Assembly: GCA_963750535.1 (NCBI GenBank)
Contig: CAVVRF010000032.1
Span: 1-64,000, forward strand
Length of the DNA stretch: 64,000 nucleotides
Direction of reading: 5' to 3'
Origin: JAKFWF01 sp963750535
GTDB lineage: Bacteria > Pseudomonadota > Alphaproteobacteria > Rhizobiales > Hyphomicrobiaceae
Shown in pieces: positions 28,787 to 37,926 of this stretch; the first letter of the stretch is position 1, and every line of letters begins with the position of its first letter. The notes under the pieces are model-generated. The model was given only the letters and a program-made list of their open reading frames with translations. It did not search any database and was not told the origin of the DNA. Both the position numbers and the translations under genes were made by a program.

Positions 28787-30213
28787 TCGGCGAGCCGCGC
28801 CAGCGTCTCGTCGCGCCCCAGCACCGCCATCACGTTGAACACCGGCGGCGATACCGAGGTGCCGGTGAGCGCCGCGCGCAGCGGTTGGGCGATCTTGCCG
28901 AGCTTGTGGCCGCCGGCCTCGGCATAGGCGCGCACGATATCCTCGAGTGCCTTCGCATCCCACGAGTTGAGCGCCGCGAAACGCTCGATCAGCGCCGCGA
29001 GATGCCCCTTCGCCTCGGCGTCGAGGAGCTTCGTCGCCTTGTCATCGAGCGTCAGCGGGCGCTTGACGAAGATGCTGGCCGCGCCATCCACCACCTCGCG
29101 CAGCGTCTGCGCACGGGGCTTCAGGTCCGGCATCAGCGCCAGCAGCTGCCGGCGCTGGGTGTCGTCGAGCCTTGCCGGCGCGACCGTCGAGCCGAGCTCC
29201 GGCAGCACCGCCTCGATCGCGGCGAGCAGGTCCCGGTCCGGCGTCTCGCGGATGTATTGCGCGTTGGTGTCGGCGAGCTTCTTGAAGTCCATCCGCGCCG
29301 CCGACCGGCCGAGCGAGGTGAGGTCGAACCACTCGATCATCTTGTCGAGCGGGAAGATCTCGTCGTCGCCGTGGCTCCAGCCGAGCCGCACCAGGTAGTT
29401 TTTCAAGGCGGCCGGCAGGTAGCCCATGGCGCGATACGCCTCGATGCCGAGCGCGCCGTGGCGCTTCGACAGCTTGGCGCCGTCGGCGCCGTGGATCAGC
29501 GGCACGTGTCCGAACACCGGGATGTCCCAGCCCATCGCCTGATAGATCTGGGTCTGGCGGGCGGCGTTGGTCAGGTGGTCGACGCCGCGCACCACGTGCG
29601 TGACGCCCATGTCGTGGTCGTCGACCACCACGGCGAGATTGTAGATCGGCGTGCCGTCCGACCGCAGGATGACGAGGTCGTCGAGCTCCCGGTTCTGGAA
29701 CACGACGCGGCCCTGCACGATGTCGTCGACCACCGTCTCGCCGTCGCGCGGCGCCTTGAAGCGGATGACGCCGGCGGAGCCCTGCGGGGGGGCATCGGCC
29801 GGATCGCGGTCGCGCCAGGGGCTCATGACGGTGAAGGGGCGCTTCTCGGCCTCGGCCTTCTCGCGCATCGCGGCAAGCTCGTCCTGGGTCAGGTGGCAGC
29901 GGTAGGCCTTGCCGGCCGCCAGCAGCTGGTGGGCGACCTCGGCGTGGCGGGCGGCCCGGCTGAACTGCGACAGCGGCTCGCCGTCCCAGTCGAGGCCCAG
30001 CCACTTCAAGCCGTCGAGGATGGCGTCGACTGCCTCCGGCGTGTGACGGGTGCGGTCGGTGTCCTCGATGCGCAGCAGGAACTTGCCGCCGGTGTGCCGC
30101 GCGTACAGCCAGTTGAACAGGGCCGTGCGCGCGCCGCCGATATGTAGGTAGCCGGTGGGCGAGGGGGCAAAGCGGGTGACGACGGCTTTGCCGTGTGCGG
30201 TCGTGCTGTTCAT
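28774..30213 (-). CDS. gltX: glutamate-tRNA ligase
   Basis: Class I aminoacyl-tRNA synthetase charging tRNA-Glu, 479 residues. The HIGH-type motif is in FAPSPTGYLHIGGARTALFN, and the KMSKS-type motif is KLSKRHG. GVTHVVRGVDHL and PIYNLAVVVDDHDMG are also typical. It charges the tRNA-Glu encoded at 6.75 kb and, as usual in alphaproteobacteria, may also charge tRNA-Gln for amidation. It is divergent from comEC, a common Hyphomicrobiales arrangement. Confidence 0.96.
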   Translation of the reverse strand: MNSTTAHGKAVVTRFAPSPTGYLHIGGARTALFNWLYARHTGGKFLLRIEDTDRTRHTPEAVDAILDGLKWLGLDWDGEPLSQFSRAARHAEVAHQLLAAGKAYRCHLTQDELAAMREKAEAEKRPFTVMSPWRDRDPADAPPQGSAGVIRFKAPRDGETVVDDIVQGRVVFQNRELDDLVILRSDGTPIYNLAVVVDDHDMGVTHVVRGVDHLTNAARQTQIYQAMGWDIPVFGHVPLIHGADGAKLSKRHGALGIEAYRAMGYLPAALKNYLVRLGWSHGDDEIFPLDKMIEWFDLTSLGRSAARMDFKKLADTNAQYIRETPDRDLLAAIEAVLPELGSTVAPARLDDTQRRQLLALMPDLKPRAQTLREVVDGAASIFVKRPLTLDDKATKLLDAEAKGHLAALIERFAALNSWDAKALEDIVRAYAEAGGHKLGKIAQPLRAALTGTSVSPPVFNVMAVLGRDETLARLADQAG

Positions 30214-30293
30214 AGTGCGTCGCTGCTTTTTGTCATTGGCGATATCGGTGCGCCGTGTAGCATGGGCGGCGGGACGGGGTAAGAGCGCTGAAG

Positions 30294-32591
30294 ATGAGCG
30301 AGGCGGGGGCAGGATTTGCGGACGACGCGCCGGCCCGGCGCTTCGGCTCGCGCACCGTTATGGCGCGCCTTCGCCCGGCGGCGCTGCTCGCGGCGTTCGA
30401 AGCCGAGCAGGAGCGCTGGTTCCTGTGGGTGCCGGTGTTTCTCGGCGCCGGGATAGCGGCCTATTTCCAGCTTGCCGCCGAGCCGCCGCTGCTGCTGGCG
30501 ATCGCCCCCCTGCCGGTGGCGCTGGTGCTGTCGCTGTTGTGGCGCCGCGGCAGCCCGGCGGTGATGGTCGGCGGCGCGCTGCTGGCGGCCGCCACCGGGT
30601 TCGCGCTAGCCAAGATCAGGACCGATTTCGTTCGCGCGCCGGTGCTCGAGCGCCAGTATTGGTCGGCCGACGTCCGCGGCTTCGTCGAGCTGGTCGAGCC
30701 CCGCGCCAGCCGCGGTCAGCGCATCACGCTGCGGCTCGTATCGTTCGCCGGGCTCGCCCCGGAGCGCATGCCGTACCGGATCCGGGTCCGCACCATGACC
30801 GCCCTGCCGGGCCTGAAGCCCGGCGACGGATTGCGGCTCAAGGCGACGCTGGCCGCGCCCGGCATCCCGGCGTTGCCCGGCGATTACGATTTCGCCCGCG
30901 CGGCCTGGTTCATGCGGCTCGGCGGGATCGGCTACAGCATGGCTCGGCCGACGCTCGATCCCGACCTCGGCGAGCCGCCGTTCAGCCTGCGCTTCTGGGC
31001 CGGCGTGGAGCGGGTGCGGCTCGCGATCGGACAGCGCATCACCGCGGGCCTTGCAGGCGAGCCCGGCCAGATCGCCAACGGCCTGATCACCGGCGAGCGC
31101 GGCGGCATCAGCCAGGCGACCAACGACGCCTACCGCGACAGCGGATTGTTTCACATCCTGTCGATCTCGGGCCTGCACATGGTGATCATGGCGGGGGCCG
31201 TGTTCTGGGTGGCGCGGGTGCTGCTGGCGCTGGTGCCGTGGATCGCACTGCGGCTGCCGATCAAGAAGATCGCGGCGCTCGCTGCGACGATCGCCGCGCT
31301 GGGCTACCTGCTGATCTCCGGTGCCTCGCCGGCGACGGTCAGGTCCTGGATCACGATCTCGATGATGTTCTTCGCGGTGCTGATGGACCGGCCGGCATTG
31401 AGCCTGCGCAACGTCGCGCTGTCGGCGCTGGCGATCCTGGTGGTGTTCCCGGAGAACCTGTTCGACGTCGGCTTCCAGATGTCCTATGCGGCAGTCGTCG
31501 CGCTGGTGGCGGTCTACGAATGGCTGCGCGAGCGCGAGGCGACCAACGGGCCGGCCGAGCCGCGCCACGCCCTGGTGACCGGCCTGCTGTTCTTCGGCGG
31601 CATCATCTTGACGACGTTGATCGCCAGCGCCGCCGTCGCCCCGTTCGCCGCCTACTACTTCCACAAGAGCCAGCAATACGCGGTGCTGGCCAACCTGATC
31701 GCAATCCCGGTCTGCAACATTCTCGTCATGCCGGCGGCGCTCGCCACGTTGATCGCGATGCCGTTCGGCCTCGAGGCGGTGCCGTTGTGGTTGATGGGGC
31801 ACGGCATCGATCTGATGACGTGGATCGCCTACACGGTGGCGCGGTTGCCCGGCGCGGTCGGGCGGATCGCGGCGATCCCGACCCTGGCGTTCGGGCTGAT
31901 GGCGGTCGGCGGGCTATGGCTGTGCCTGTTCCGGACCCGATTGCGGCTCGCCGGGCTCGCGCTGGTGGCGGCGGGGCTCGGTTTCGCGCCGATGCGCGAC
32001 AAGCCCGATATCCTGGTCGGTCGCGACGGTGCGCTGGTGGCGGTGCGCACGCCGCAGGACCAGCTGTCCGCCACGCCGGCCAAGGGGGCCAAGTTCGAGT
32101 TGACGCGCTGGCTCGAGCACGAGGCCGACGCGCGCACTCCGCGGCAGGTTTCGGCGGCTGACGCCTTCCGCTGCGACGGCGCCGGCTGCACCGTCACCGT
32201 CAAGGGCCAGCTGGTCGCCGTTGCCACCCATCCTGCGGCGCTGGCCGACGATTGCGCCAGGGCCAATATTCTCGTGTTGACGTTCCCGCGGCCGCCCGGC
32301 TGCAGCGGCACCGGCGGCCTGGTGATCGATTTCTTCCGCTCGCGGGCGGAGGGTACCATAGTGGTATTCATCGACGACGGGCAGGTGCGCGTGAAATCCG
32401 TCGCCTCGGCTCGCGGCGATCGGCCGTGGGCACCGAGCCGCGACGTGCGCCGGCCGTTGATGCGCAAGGCGGCGCTCGCCGCCGGTTCGCGGCTGAGTGC
32501 ATTCGCGGCGCCGGTCGACCTTGCCGGCGGCGACGGACGCCGGCCGGAGCACGAGGAGGACGATCTCCAGATGGACGACCGCGGACCTTGA
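30294..32591 (+). CDS. comEC: ComEC/Rec2-family competence membrane protein
   Basis: Inner-membrane channel for single-stranded DNA uptake, 765 residues. A DUF4131-type N-terminal region with several membrane segments is followed by the competence domain. The domain signature is ANGLITGERGGISQATNDAYRDSGLFHILSISGLHMVIMAG, split here as NGLITGERGGIS and HILSISGLHM. Next is SGASPATVRSWITISMMF. The C-terminal region lacks the HxHxDH metallo-beta-lactamase motif, as in many alphaproteobacterial ComEC proteins. In relatives lexA lies beyond comEC; it is absent here. Confidence 0.9.
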   Translation: MSEAGAGFADDAPARRFGSRTVMARLRPAALLAAFEAEQERWFLWVPVFLGAGIAAYFQLAAEPPLLLAIAPLPVALVLSLLWRRGSPAVMVGGALLAAATGFALAKIRTDFVRAPVLERQYWSADVRGFVELVEPRASRGQRITLRLVSFAGLAPERMPYRIRVRTMTALPGLKPGDGLRLKATLAAPGIPALPGDYDFARAAWFMRLGGIGYSMARPTLDPDLGEPPFSLRFWAGVERVRLAIGQRITAGLAGEPGQIANGLITGERGGISQATNDAYRDSGLFHILSISGLHMVIMAGAVFWVARVLLALVPWIALRLPIKKIAALAATIAALGYLLISGASPATVRSWITISMMFFAVLMDRPALSLRNVALSALAILVVFPENLFDVGFQMSYAAVVALVAVYEWLREREATNGPAEPRHALVTGLLFFGGIILTTLIASAAVAPFAAYYFHKSQQYAVLANLIAIPVCNILVMPAALATLIAMPFGLEAVPLWLMGHGIDLMTWIAYTVARLPGAVGRIAAIPTLAFGLMAVGGLWLCLFRTRLRLAGLALVAAGLGFAPMRDKPDILVGRDGALVAVRTPQDQLSATPAKGAKFELTRWLEHEADARTPRQVSAADAFRCDGAGCTVTVKGQLVAVATHPAALADDCARANILVLTFPRPPGCSGTGGLVIDFFRSRAEGTIVVFIDDGQVRVKSVASARGDRPWAPSRDVRRPLMRKAALAAGSRLSAFAAPVDLAGGDGRRPEHEEDDLQMDDRGP

Positions 32592-32927
32592 TCGGAAGCC
32601 GGCGGTCTCGGCAGTGGCTGCCGGACGCCGCATCGCAACCGCCGGAACGGTTGCCTTGCAACCTTGCAAAGTGCCCAAAACCACGACTTGCGGTCCGTTC
32701 GAACGTCGGCCTAGTATTTCAACAGCTGCAATCGGCGGTACGGCGCGTCTCGGCATCCGAGACGACCGGTCTTCTCGCTGGTTGGGCGCTTCAGGCCGGC
32801 GGCGCCGTCGTACACCGGCCGCCTTGAAGCGGTAGTGGAGGGTTCGCGGCGCTTTGGCGCAAGTTCGCGGTTTGCGAGCTTGGCGAGCTGAGCGCTTCGA
32901 CGTGCAGTAGCCAAGGGAGTGCTCTCA
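32592..32927. other. intergenic region before the ABC operon
   Basis: No gene or convincing promoter was identified. The right end carries AAGGGAG about eight bases before the GTG at 32928, which is the probable ribosome site of the substrate-binding protein gene. Confidence 0.4.
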
Positions 32928-34102
32928 GTGAAGAAAAAGCTGACATCGGCTCAACAGACGATGCAATCCGTGCGCCGGTTCTCCCGCCGCACGTTCCTGA
33001 AAACCGCCGGCGCCGCCGGTTCGCTTGCGGCCATGGGGCCATGGGTCGTCGCCGACGCTCAGTCGTCCTCGGGATCGCTCAGCATCCTCAACTGGGACGA
33101 CGAATTGCCCGATCCGGTGATCCCGAATTTCGAGAAGGCGACCGGCATCAAGGTGAACCCGACGCCGTTCTCGCAGAACGAGGAGCAGATCAACAAGCTG
33201 CAGGCGACCGGCGGCGAAGGCTTCGACCTCTGCCAGCCGACGCACGACCGCGCGCCGCAGTTCAAGGACCTCGGCGTGCTGGCGCCGTTCGACACGAACA
33301 AGCTGCGAACGCCGGCAACCTCATTCCGTCGATGCTGGAAGGCTCGACGCAGCAGTCTGGACCTGGGACGGCAGCTCTATCACGTGCCGCATTGCTGGGG
33401 CACCGAGGCGATTTCCTGGCGCACCGACCAGACCAAGGTCGATCCCGCCACGCTGTCCTACGGCACGCTGTGGAACGACGAGTACAAGGGCAAGGTGCAG
33501 GGCCGGCCGCATTCGCTGCTGCTCGGCATCGGCCTGTGGATGGATGGCACCGGCAAGCTGCCGTCGAACCGCATGCTCGACGCCTTCAAGGACGAAGAGA
33601 CCTTCAAGAAGATCTACGACCAGATCCTCGCCGATCGCGATCGAGCACAAGCCGTGGATCAAGCAGTTCTGGGATTCGGCCGACAACACCAAGTCGGGCC
33701 TGCATGGAGAACGACGTGGTGATCGGCCAGACCTGGGACGGCCCGGCGCTCAGCCTGAAGAAGGACGGCAAGCCGGTCAGCTACATGGCGCCGAAGGAAG
33801 GCGCGATCGCCTGGATCGACGGCTGTCGCGATGACCAAGGCGGCCAAGAACGTGCGAGCAGGTCTACGAGTTCCTGAAGTACCTGCAGACGCCGGAAGCC
33901 TCGGCGGCGGTGGCCGAAGGCTCGGGCTACAACCCGGTCGTCACGGGCGCCGACGCGCTGCTGTCGGAGCAGGCGCAAGAAGAACTTCCAGGAGGCCTAT
34001 CCGGGCGACGCGCTGCAGAACGCTGTGGCACCGCGGCCGGCCGAGCCGACCTGGTTCGCCGATCTGCGCACCCAGTACGCCGACAAGTTCAAGTCTGCCT
34101 AA
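32928..34102 (+). pseudogene. spermidine/putrescine-type ABC transporter substrate-binding protein, multiply frameshifted
   Basis: Periplasmic binding protein of the PotD/PotF type. A Tat-type signal is present: SRRTFLK followed by a hydrophobic core and VVADAQ. Conserved pieces are LSILNWDDELPDPVIPNFEKATGI, YHVPHCWGTEAISW, HKPWIKQFWDSADNT, NDVVIGQTWDGPA and EGSGYNPVV, ending ADKFKSA. These pieces lie in changing frames, with at least seven one- or two-base indels (near 33305, 33352-33380, 33640, 33704, 33825, 33852, 33979). No stop codons or motif losses occur within the conserved pieces, which points to sequence error. GTG 32928 is chosen from the AAGGGAG spacing. Confidence 0.8.
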
Positions 34103-34139
34103 CCAAGACTCGAACAGCTGTCCGTATACGCAGTCCGCG

Positions 34140-34161
34140 GCTGCCCGGTTCGCCGGGCGGC
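34140..34161 (+). repeat. intercistronic hairpin in the ABC operon
   Basis: GCTGCCCGG (34140-34148) pairs with CCGGGCGGC (34153-34161) through one T-G wobble, around a TTCG tetraloop. It lies between the binding-protein gene and the ATPase gene. In such operons a stable hairpin at this point commonly protects the upstream mRNA and raises binding-protein levels. Confidence 0.6.
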
Positions 34162-34232
34162 CGCCTCACGAGATGCAGGCCCTTCGATGAAACATCGAGA
34201 GCAGCGAGGCTCACCAGGGCGGCGAGGCGCGC

Positions 34233-35338
34233 ATGAGCGCCGACGTCGAACTCGATAACGTGACCATCCGTTTCGGCGATTTCACTGCGGTCGAAGGACG
34301 CCAGCGCTGAAGATCAACGGCGGCGAGTTCTTCTCGCTTCCTCGGCCCGTCCGGCTGCGGCAAGACCACGATCCTGCGCGCCGATCTCCGGCTTTCTCGA
34401 TCCGTCCGACGGCGAGGTCCGCATCGGCGGCCAGGACATGGCCGGCATCGGCCCCAACAAGCGCCCGACCGCGCTGATCTTCCAGAACCTGGCGCTGTTC
34501 CCGCTGATGACGGTGGCCGAGAACATCACCTACGGCCTGCGCGTGCGCGGCGTCGGCGCGCGCCGAGCGCGATCGAAGAGGCGGACGAGCTGCTGTCGAC
34601 TGATCGCCTTGCCGGACCAGGGCCACAAGCTGGTCAGCGAACTGTCCGGCGGCCAGAAGCAGCGCGTGGCGATCGCCCGCGCGCTCGCGGTCGAGCCGCA
34701 GGTGCTGCTGCTCGACGAGCCGCTGTCGGCGCTCGACCTCAAGCTGCGCCAGCACATGCGCAACGAGCTGCGCGCGATCCAGCAGCGGGTCGGCATCACC
34801 TTCATCTACATCACCCACGATCAGGGCGAGGCGCTGACCATGTCGGACCGCATCGCGGTGATGAACGCCGGCGTGATCGAGCAGGTCGGCGACGGCAAGA
34901 CGATCTACGACCAGCCCGGCGACGGCCTTCGTCGCCTCCTTCGTCGGCGAGAACAATCGCTTCGCCGGCACGGTGATCTGCGACCGACGGCGGCCACTGG
35001 CGTCGTCGACACCGCCGTCGGGCGCCTTGCGCGGCCGAGCCAGATCGCCGGCAGCTGGGAAGCCGGCGACAAGGCCATACTGTTCGTGCGGCCGGAGTCG
35101 CTGCGCGCTCGGCCAACGGCACTGCCGAGCCAGCCTTGCGCGCAACCGTGGTCGACGTCGCCTTCGAAGGCAATGCCAGCCAGCTGTTCCTCAAGGGCGC
35201 CGGGCAGCAAGCCGATCACCGTGCTGACTGTCGGGCGCCAGGACGCCGCGCGATTCCGCGGCCAGGGCGCGACGGTCGACGCTCGCCTACGACGCCGAGG
35301 ACGCGGTCGTGCTGCCGGACGGACAGCATGGCCAGTGA
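34233..35338 (+). pseudogene. polyamine-type ABC transporter ATPase, multiply frameshifted
   Basis: PotA-type nucleotide-binding subunit. All ATPase motifs are present though spread over frames: Walker A GPSGCGKTT, Q-loop LIFQNLALFPLMTVAENI, signature LSGGQKQRVAIARAL, Walker B VLLLDEPLSALD and H-loop ITHDQGEAL. A C-terminal TOBE-type domain (AILFVRPES, VVDVAFEGNASQLFL) follows. Eight or more small indels are needed to read it through, for example near 34300, 34340, 34380, 34560, 34605, 34925 and 35110. The stop region overlaps the permease start by 11 bases. Confidence 0.8.
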
Positions 35339-36380
35339 AACCGTGAGCTTTCTTCTGATTTTCTCATGCCGGTCGTGGTCATCGCCGCGTTCTGGGCGAT
35401 GGCCTGCTTCGAGCGCCGCCAGTTCGGCGGCGCGATCCGACCGCACGAGCTTCTTCGAGCGCAACGGCACGGCCGGTCTCGCTCTATCTCATTCTCGGCG
35501 GTCGGCATTCTGGATGCTGTTCCTGATCGTGCTGCCCTATCTCTACATGGTCGGACGATCGTTCCATCCGAAGCTGCCGCCGCTGAAGCGCGGCGGCCCG
35601 CGCGATGTCTACACGCTCGAGCAACTATCGCTATTTCCTGTTCGGCTCGCCGACGTCGACATCGAGCTGGAACACCACGCATCTCAGCGCCTTCTGGCTC
35701 ACCATCGTGATGAGCATCTTCGTCACGATCCTCAACTTCGCCATCTGCTATCCGCTGGCCTATTACATGGCGCAGGTCGGCGACGGCCAGAAGGTGCGGC
35801 TGCTGATGCTGCTGCTGATCGTTCCCTACTGGGTGAACGAGATCCTGCGCGCCTTCGCGCTGCGGCTCCTGTTCGGCACCGGCGGCCTCATCAACACGGT
35901 GCTGATCGGCCTCGGCATCCTGTCCGTAGCCGATCGATTTCCTCGGCAACGACATCGGCGCTCTATGTCGGTCTGTCCTACGCCTATCTGCTGATCATGA
36001 TCTTCCCGCTCTACAATGCGATCGAGAGCCTCGACAAGAACCAGATCGAGGCGGCGCGCGATCTCGGCGCGCCGTGGTGGCGCATCCACCTGGACGTCGT
36101 CATGCCCTACGCCAAGCCGGGCATCGCCTCGGGCTGCACCATGGTGTTCATGCTGTCGGCCGGCGCGCTGGCGGCGCCGCTGTTCCTCGGCGGGCCGAAC
36201 ACCCTGTGGTTCACGCCGATCGTCTATGACTTCTTCTTCCAGGCCTTCAACTGGCCGCGGGATGCGGCCTACGCCTTCATCCTGCTGCTGACCTGCATCG
36301 CCTTCGTGCTGCTGATGCTGCGGCTGTTCAAGGTCAGCCTCGGGGAGATCGACGCGATGACGTCGTCGGACTCGTCATGA
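35328..36380 (+). pseudogene. polyamine-type ABC transporter permease 1, frameshifted
   Basis: PotB-type inner-membrane permease. The intact 3' two-thirds reads through AYYMAQVGDGQKVRLLMLLL, PYWVNEILRAFALRLLFGTGGLINT and the EAA-loop DKNQIEAARDLGAPWWRIHLDVVMPYAKPG (shown as IEAARDLGAPWW), then GGPNTLWFTPIVYDFF. The 5' third (35328-35700) needs several indel corrections, and one more lies near 35935. The ATG at 35328 lies within the end of the ATPase gene; the stop overlaps the next permease start as ATGA. Confidence 0.78.
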
Positions 36381-37261
36381 CGCGTGATGATCGGCTTCTA
36401 TATCGCTGCTGTTCTTCGGCTATCTGTTCGGGCCGCTGGTGGTGATGAGCGTCACGGCCTTCAACACGCCGCAACTATCCGCAGGCCTATCCCGTTCGAG
36501 CGACTTTCACGCTCAACTGGTTCGTCAAGCTGTGCGAACCGACCGCGGCGATGATGGAAGGCCTGTGGAACTCGCTTCATCATCGGCGTCGGTGGTGGTC
36601 GCCGTGTCGGTGCCGCTCGGGCTTGCCGCGCGCTCGTGATGACACCAGATCTACGCACCGCGCGCGCGCGCTCTACTACCTGGTGATCGTCTCGCCGGTG
36701 CTGACGCCCGGCGTCATCATCGGCATCTCGACCGTGATCTTCTGGAAGGACATGGCCGGACTGGACCGGCACGCAAGGGTCGTTCTACAACGGCATCGTT
36801 CCTGTCGATCCTCGGCCAGTCGAGCTTCATTGCCGCCTATTGCCTGCTGATCATCATGGCGCGCCTGCAGCGCTTCGACCGCAGCGCAGGAGGAGGCGGC
36901 GCTCGATCTCGGCGCGAGCTGCCCGCAGGTGTTCTGGCACATCCTGCTGCCGTTCCTGAAGCCCGCCGTGATCTCGGCCGCCGTGATCGCCTTCCTGTCG
37001 TCGTTCGAGAACTACAACACGACGACCTTCGCGATCCTCGCCGACAAGACGCTGACGACGGTGCTCGCCGGGCGCATGCGGCAGGGCACGACGCCGGCGC
37101 TCAGCGCGCTCGCGGTCGTCATCATCGCCGTTTCATTGGTCGGCGCGATCGCCTTCGAGATCATTCGTCGCAACGAGGAGCGGCGGACCCGGGCGCAGAG
37201 CGATGTCGCGAGCAAGGCCACGCTGGCCGAGGAGCTCGGCGGCAGCGCCGTCGCCCACTAG
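36377..37261 (+). pseudogene. polyamine-type ABC transporter permease 2, frameshifted
   Basis: PotC-type permease, last gene of the operon. Recognisable parts are GPLVVMSVTAFNTP, YYLVIVSPVLTPGVIIGIST, the EAA-loop EEAALDLGASCPQVFWHILLP and the final SSFENYNTTTFAILADKTLTT stretch (read here as ENYNTTTFAIL). About six indels lie between 36385 and 36895; the last 350 bases are clean. With the three genes upstream it would import spermidine, putrescine or a related small cationic solute. The specificity is an inference from family. Confidence 0.76.
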
Positions 37262-37273
37262 TCCGCAATTCGT

Positions 37274-37801
37274 TCAGTTGGCGGCGATCGTGACCGGCAC
37301 GCTGCTGGCGGCGGCATTGAGGATCGCATCGGGCGGCAGCACCAGGTCGACGTCGCGCAACGCGTCGCCGAATGCCCGGGCGCTGTCGACGACCTGCTCG
37401 ACGTCGGAGGTTTCGAGCAGGGCATAGGCGCACGCGCGCATCGCCGGGCAGACGCTGTTCTGCCCCGCCGCCACCATCGATACTGCCATGCACTCGTCAC
37501 GGCAGAACGTTGCGCAGCCGGCCGGGAAGACCTCGATCGGCCGCTGCGCGGCACTGTTGATGGCCCGCACCCAGCAGGACAGATCGGTGACGGCGCGCTT
37601 GGCGCGGGCCGGGCCGAGCGCGCCTGCGAACGAGTTCCAGGCAACCTCCCAGCAGGCGATGTCGCCGGTCTGATAGCCGGCGAGCCAGCAGCGGAAGCCG
37701 ACACCGACCAGGCGGGCCGGCCCGAGCAGGCAGGGACGCGGGCAGGTGAGACAGGCGCTCGCGATCGAGGCGGCAGCGTTGGCGCCGCGGGGCTTGGTCA
37801 T
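37274..37801 (-). CDS. cysteine-rich protein of unknown function under a candidate Irr box
   Basis: No family recognised. The 175-residue product has eleven cysteines at positions 17, 20, 24, 38, 50, 76, 96, 100, 104, 118 and 124. These form CLTCPRPC near the N-terminus and CATFCRDEC, with four-residue spacing typical of one helix face, in the second half. There is no signal peptide. The spacing recalls metal-binding four-helix bundles such as copper-storage/DUF326 proteins or an iron-sulfur ligand set, but similarity is too weak to assign. An ICE-like palindrome lies 88-102 bases upstream of its start, so iron control through Irr is a reasoned guess. Confidence 0.6.
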   Translation of the reverse strand: MTKPRGANAAASIASACLTCPRPCLLGPARLVGVGFRCWLAGYQTGDIACWEVAWNSFAGALGPARAKRAVTDLSCWVRAINSAAQRPIEVFPAGCATFCRDECMAVSMVAAGQNSVCPAMRACAYALLETSDVEQVVDSARAFGDALRDVDLVLPPDAILNAAASSVPVTIAAN

Positions 37802-37823
37802 GGCAAGGTACCGAACGTCGTTG

Positions 37824-37853
37824 ATGGCCTTCGCTCATAGCTGGCGCCGGTGT
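37824..37853 (-). promoter_or_regulatory. candidate promoter of the cysteine-rich gene
   Basis: Read on the minus strand, TTGACT and TATGAG are separated by 18 bases between the ICE-like box and the ATG at 37801. This is a weak pattern match, supported only by its position. Coordinates are approximate. Confidence 0.3.
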
Positions 37854-37888
37854 CGCAAGTCAATAAATAATCGTTCTAAATCAGTATG

Positions 37889-37903
37889 TTAGAATTCTTC
37901 TAA
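37889..37903 (-). promoter_or_regulatory. candidate Irr box (iron control element)
   Basis: The palindrome TTAGAA-TTC-TTCTAA matches the core of the ICE consensus (TTTAGAA-N3-TTCTAAA) bound by the haem-responsive regulator Irr in Hyphomicrobiales. A further half-site TTCTAAA lies at 37874-37880. It sits between the methyltransferase 3' end and the cysteine-rich gene, so only the latter is placed to be regulated. Confidence 0.5.
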
Positions 37904-37926
37904 GAGTGGTTCCAAAGGCCTCGGGC

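Noticed and set aside
30294..32591. ComEC as part of a complete DNA-uptake locus
   Set aside because: No comEA, comF or pilus genes lie nearby; comEC beside gltX is an ordinary arrangement in this order.
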